Shown here: positions 13,101 to 14,656 of the stretch, piece after piece | Numbering within the stretch: the stretch's first letter is position 1 | Layout of the letters: the number at the start of each line of letters is the position of its first letter | Origin: Allocoleopsis sp036703385 | GTDB lineage: Bacteria > Cyanobacteriota > Cyanobacteriia > Cyanobacteriales > Coleofasciculaceae | Reading direction: 5' to 3' | DNA: 14,656 nucleotides | Assembly (NCBI RefSeq): GCF_036703385.1 | Contig: NZ_DATNPA010000788.1 | Coordinates: forward strand, 1 to 14,656 | Program-made: the position numbers and the translations under genes | Notes under the pieces: generated by a model | What the model saw: the letters and a program-made list of their open reading frames with translations, nothing else | Database searches by the model: none | Told to the model about the DNA's origin: nothing

Positions 13101-14656
13101 TCTGATTGTGTGCCATTACCCTGCCCAGTACTAGTCCCAGTTAAAGTGATATCCCCTCCATTTGAGGTGATACCGCCTTCAATATCTATGCCCCGAATAA
13201 AATCACCAGTCCCCGTGGCAGTCCCAGTGAGGGTGATATTCCCGCCTTCTGAGTCGAGCAGACTGAATGCTGTGATACCGTTATTGGTATTACCATTGCC
13301 CTTAATGGTAATATTCCCACCCAATGTCGAGATGGGCGCATTCTGATTGATTAAAACTCTTCCTGCACCGCTATTATCACTATCAGCATTTAAGCTGACA
13401 GCACCTCCATTAGTAGTAATGCTCTGATTCACGAAAATGTCGTTGTTAGCTTCGGCTGTAATGCCAACTCCTCGTTGAGCAATATTAATAGGCGCATTAA
13501 AGGTAATGTCATTGGTAGCTTGCAGGATGACGTTGCCAGTTGCATTATTGAGAACGTTGGCATCTAATCGGGTGCCGTCAGGGAGGTCAGGAGCGTTAAA
13601 ATTATTGACATCATTTAATGTTGCATTACCACCTGCGGCTACGATTTCGATGTTAGTTGGGTCTAATAGCAAACTCCCAAATTGACCCTGAACAGCCGAT
13701 AAGTTAGCTACGCCAGCATAATCAAGGAACCCCTTACTCGACACTTCGGCAAAGCCACCATTACCACTTGGCAACCCACCCTGCGCCGTAACTGTCCCAT
13801 AGAAGCGAGTTGCCTCATCCGCCCAGACAAATACCCGTCCCCCGTTACCCTGATTTAGGGCATCCGCATTAATCACTGAATCACTGCTGACAAAGGTGCG
13901 TAAAGCATTGGGAATTGTACCCTTACCCTGATAATCTCCACCAATTCGCACCATACCGCCGCCGTTGCTGCCAGAAGCGTTGATGTTGGCACCAAACAGT
14001 CCGACTTTAGCGCCCAACACATTCACCTCACCCCCAATGTGAGATGAGGGCGCAACGCCTTGCGCCTCTACAAGGGAAACATCGAGATTACCGGAAGTAA
14101 TGGCAGTTCCTGCTTCAGTTGGTATCGTTATCCCAGAACTCTTTAGCTGCACCTGTTGTGTTGAGGAAACACTCAACCCCGTTTCCACCTTCCCATCTGT
14201 GCCAGTCAGCAGCGTCGGCAAATCCTGCGGCGTTATCGCTAACTGCTGCCCAAAATTATCCCTTGGCGGCGCAATCTCCAAACTCAACAAATGTCCCGCT
14301 TGACTAATCCTCACCAAATTTTGACCAGGCACAGCTGTAAGGGTAATCATTCCTCCCGGTGCCGTCAGTTTCCCGGTATTGACAACACTACCACCGAGTA
14401 ACGTTAAACTCTGCCCTTCTCCCACTGCTAGATTGCCTGCATTGACAATACTTCCCGGTCGTGCATTATCAAAAGCAAACGTAGTCGGAGTGCCGATTAA
14501 ACTCTGGTAGTTATTAGTACCAACAGCATTGAACCACCTTGTAAAGGGGGGAGAACCAAAACCAATCCCCGTCGCCGTCGTCGCCGTAAACGAAGCCGGA
14601 ACATTCAGACTTGCTCCTGCGCCAAATACAATCCCGGCAGGGTTCATTAAATATAA
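10148..14656 (-). CDS. Two-partner-secretion adhesin with C-terminal CHAT protease domain, 5' end outside window
   Basis: The frame is open through the right edge. The first ATG (14647) lies inside a domain, since the preceding codons give LYL followed by MNPAGIVFG, so the true start is further right. Numbering from that Met (1499 aa), residues 1-125 are the end of a filamentous-haemagglutinin TPS domain (MNPAGIVFGAGASLNV, NAGNLAVGEGQSLTLLGG). TPS domains direct export through a TpsB outer-membrane pore. Residues about 200-330 are a segment common in cyanobacterial FHA proteins (GGEVNVLGAKVGLFG, GGRVFVWADEA). Residues about 335-980 are beta-helix repeats with recurring GGNITL-type turns. A Pro-rich linker (about 1020-1060) follows. 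The C-terminus, about 1145-1499, is a CHAT caspase-like domain with IIHLATHADF (catalytic H1339) and LVLSACKTAVGD (catalytic C1383), ending YYWAAFTMIGSPW. Both catalytic residues are intact. Substrate and final location are unknown. It could be a surface-exposed or self-cleaving protease, or an effector. Confidence 0.9.
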   Translation of the reverse strand, partial: LYLMNPAGIVFGAGASLNVPASFTATTATGIGFGSPPFTRWFNAVGTNNYQSLIGTPTTFAFDNARPGSIVNAGNLAVGEGQSLTLLGGSVVNTGKLTAPGGMITLTAVPGQNLVRISQAGHLLSLEIAPPRDNFGQQLAITPQDLPTLLTGTDGKVETGLSVSSTQQVQLKSSGITIPTEAGTAITSGNLDVSLVEAQGVAPSSHIGGEVNVLGAKVGLFGANINASGSNGGGMVRIGGDYQGKGTIPNALRTFVSSDSVINADALNQGNGGRVFVWADEATRFYGTVTAQGGLPSGNGGFAEVSSKGFLDYAGVANLSAVQGQFGSLLLDPTNIEIVAAGGNATLNDVNNFNAPDLPDGTRLDANVLNNATGNVILQATNDITFNAPINIAQRGVGITAEANNDIFVNQSITTNGGAVSLNADSDNSGAGRVLINQNAPISTLGGNITIKGNGNTNNGITAFSLLDSEGGNITLTGTATGTGDFIRGIDIEGGITSNGGDITLTGTSTGQGNGTQSEGIVTFIAPINSGVGKITFTGSSTNGAGIGIHNQIISNTGEIKFIVTDAGLQGILIANDALEIDSGGGNISFTGTSNNSVSIITQKPINSRGGDITFDGASINTSEGTLNASSAIGNGGAIALNATGNITTANIDSSGTLNAGPISLISQGGAITTTAGILNALGGNNGGNITIQAPGDIRVGQIGLLNSGFNQNSGSLSITSTGGNITSTSPLIMTSALGNGGNITLNAATGNISVAAMDAFSLQSKGGSITLSAGNNSTITLSGDIRTNENSVTFNRPVNLAGNAFVNISGTGNIIFKNTVDGTYNLDLNPGSGIVQFNGFVGSLTPLNNLSVAGNITTINPAEINIKTVNNIQTGNISSPGGMALSSSSRDITTGILNSSSLGDAGNIKLDARGNITVNQIDAQNLGNGRGGNVDITANKFFRSTGSFNDRNGVNASISTSGGADGGTITIRHGGGGVTPFIVGNAETNGTQGAITRGNTATEQTISPTQSYPYTHKQDSDRIQIISIPPIAPLPTDSNPILPEAIHLPERSGNPLKDLAFWIGDRLNTETLIEQDPRTGTYNFTWHLYDQTNLSLNVNSPLGVGQIDKLFEKEYEKYFRENLTNEVVTVETIRDTLKTIHSQTQTSPVVIYARSLPDSLELILVPPEGIPIYKIVPQANATALKKTLAEFRQTISDRDRPTAYLAPAQQLYQWMIAPLKSDLEKLNIDTLIFCMDAGLRTVPMAALHDGKQFLVEKYSIGSIPSVSLTNTRYNPVKDVQVLAMGASKFSPPLKPLPAVPVELNAITEQVWRGKSFLNEGFTLNNLKSQRQQYKIIHLATHADFKPGDASKSYIQLWDTQLKINQLHQLGWYEPPQVELLVLSACKTAVGDIDAELGFAGLAVQAGVKSALASLWYVSDGGTLALMSAFYHQLSQPDVNIKALALRRAQIAMLRGETRVENGKLHVPGLHEPIPLPPELAENQDFSHPYYWAAFTMIGSPW
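11708..13645 (-). repeat. Beta-helix coding repeats of the adhesin-CHAT gene
   Basis: The gene repeatedly encodes short G-rich turns followed by ITL/ITF/ISF strands, such as GGNITLTGT, GGDITLTGT, GGNISFTGT, GGDITFDGA, GGNITIQA and GGNITLNA, at intervals of roughly 20-30 residues. At the DNA level GGNGGNAATATTACC-like words recur on the minus strand. Such an array can change length by recombination. Confidence 0.75.

Overview
The window comes from a cyanobacterium, probably a filamentous one. The clearest evidence is a complete psbA gene for the photosystem II D1 protein. At least ten copies of the octamer GCGATCGC (HIP1) occur, where about 0.2 would be expected by chance in 14.7 kb. There are also short tandem heptamer repeats of the cyanobacterial STRR kind, and protein families typical of cyanobacteria: DUF1574, long pentapeptide-repeat proteins, and two-partner-secretion (TPS) adhesins with CHAT protease domains.

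Layout, left to right. (1) Positions 3-3537 hold two plus-strand genes: a DUF1574/SGNH-hydrolase-like membrane protein, cut by the left edge, and an AlgI/DltB-type MBOAT O-acyltransferase. Together they look like a surface-glycan O-acylation module. A 130-bp purine-rich then pyrimidine-rich repeat tract separates them and creates a false upstream start for the MBOAT gene. (2) Positions 3538-5026 hold psbA with an AT-rich leader, a perfect 9-bp hairpin just before the start codon, and a strong intrinsic terminator. All metal-cluster, TyrZ and quinone-site residues are present. Residues 73, 126, 158 and 282 differ from what I remember as the usual D1 residues. (3) Positions 5307-8234 encode a large fusion: a membrane domain resembling the glycerol-3-phosphate acyltransferase PlsY, followed by a complete PEP-synthase/rifampicin-phosphotransferase-like dikinase with ATP-grasp, middle and swivelling His domains. 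(4) Positions 8235-8755 are non-coding. They hold a 158-bp MITE-like element with 18-bp terminal inverted repeats and an exact 10-bp target-site duplication, four tandem heptamers, and a hairpin next to a HIP1 site. (5) Positions 8756-10135 encode a pentapeptide-repeat protein with a helical C-terminal region. Only 12 bp away, on the opposite strand, lies the tail of a gene of at least 1502 codons (10148-14656, cut by the right edge). It encodes a secreted-type adhesin, with the end of a TPS domain and long beta-helix repeats, fused to an intact CHAT caspase-like protease domain.

Apart from the DUF1574/MBOAT pair, the genes appear to be separate transcription units. The most interesting items are the PlsY-dikinase fusion, the TPS-adhesin/CHAT fusion, and the small mobile element. 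All family assignments were made by reading motifs without database searches.
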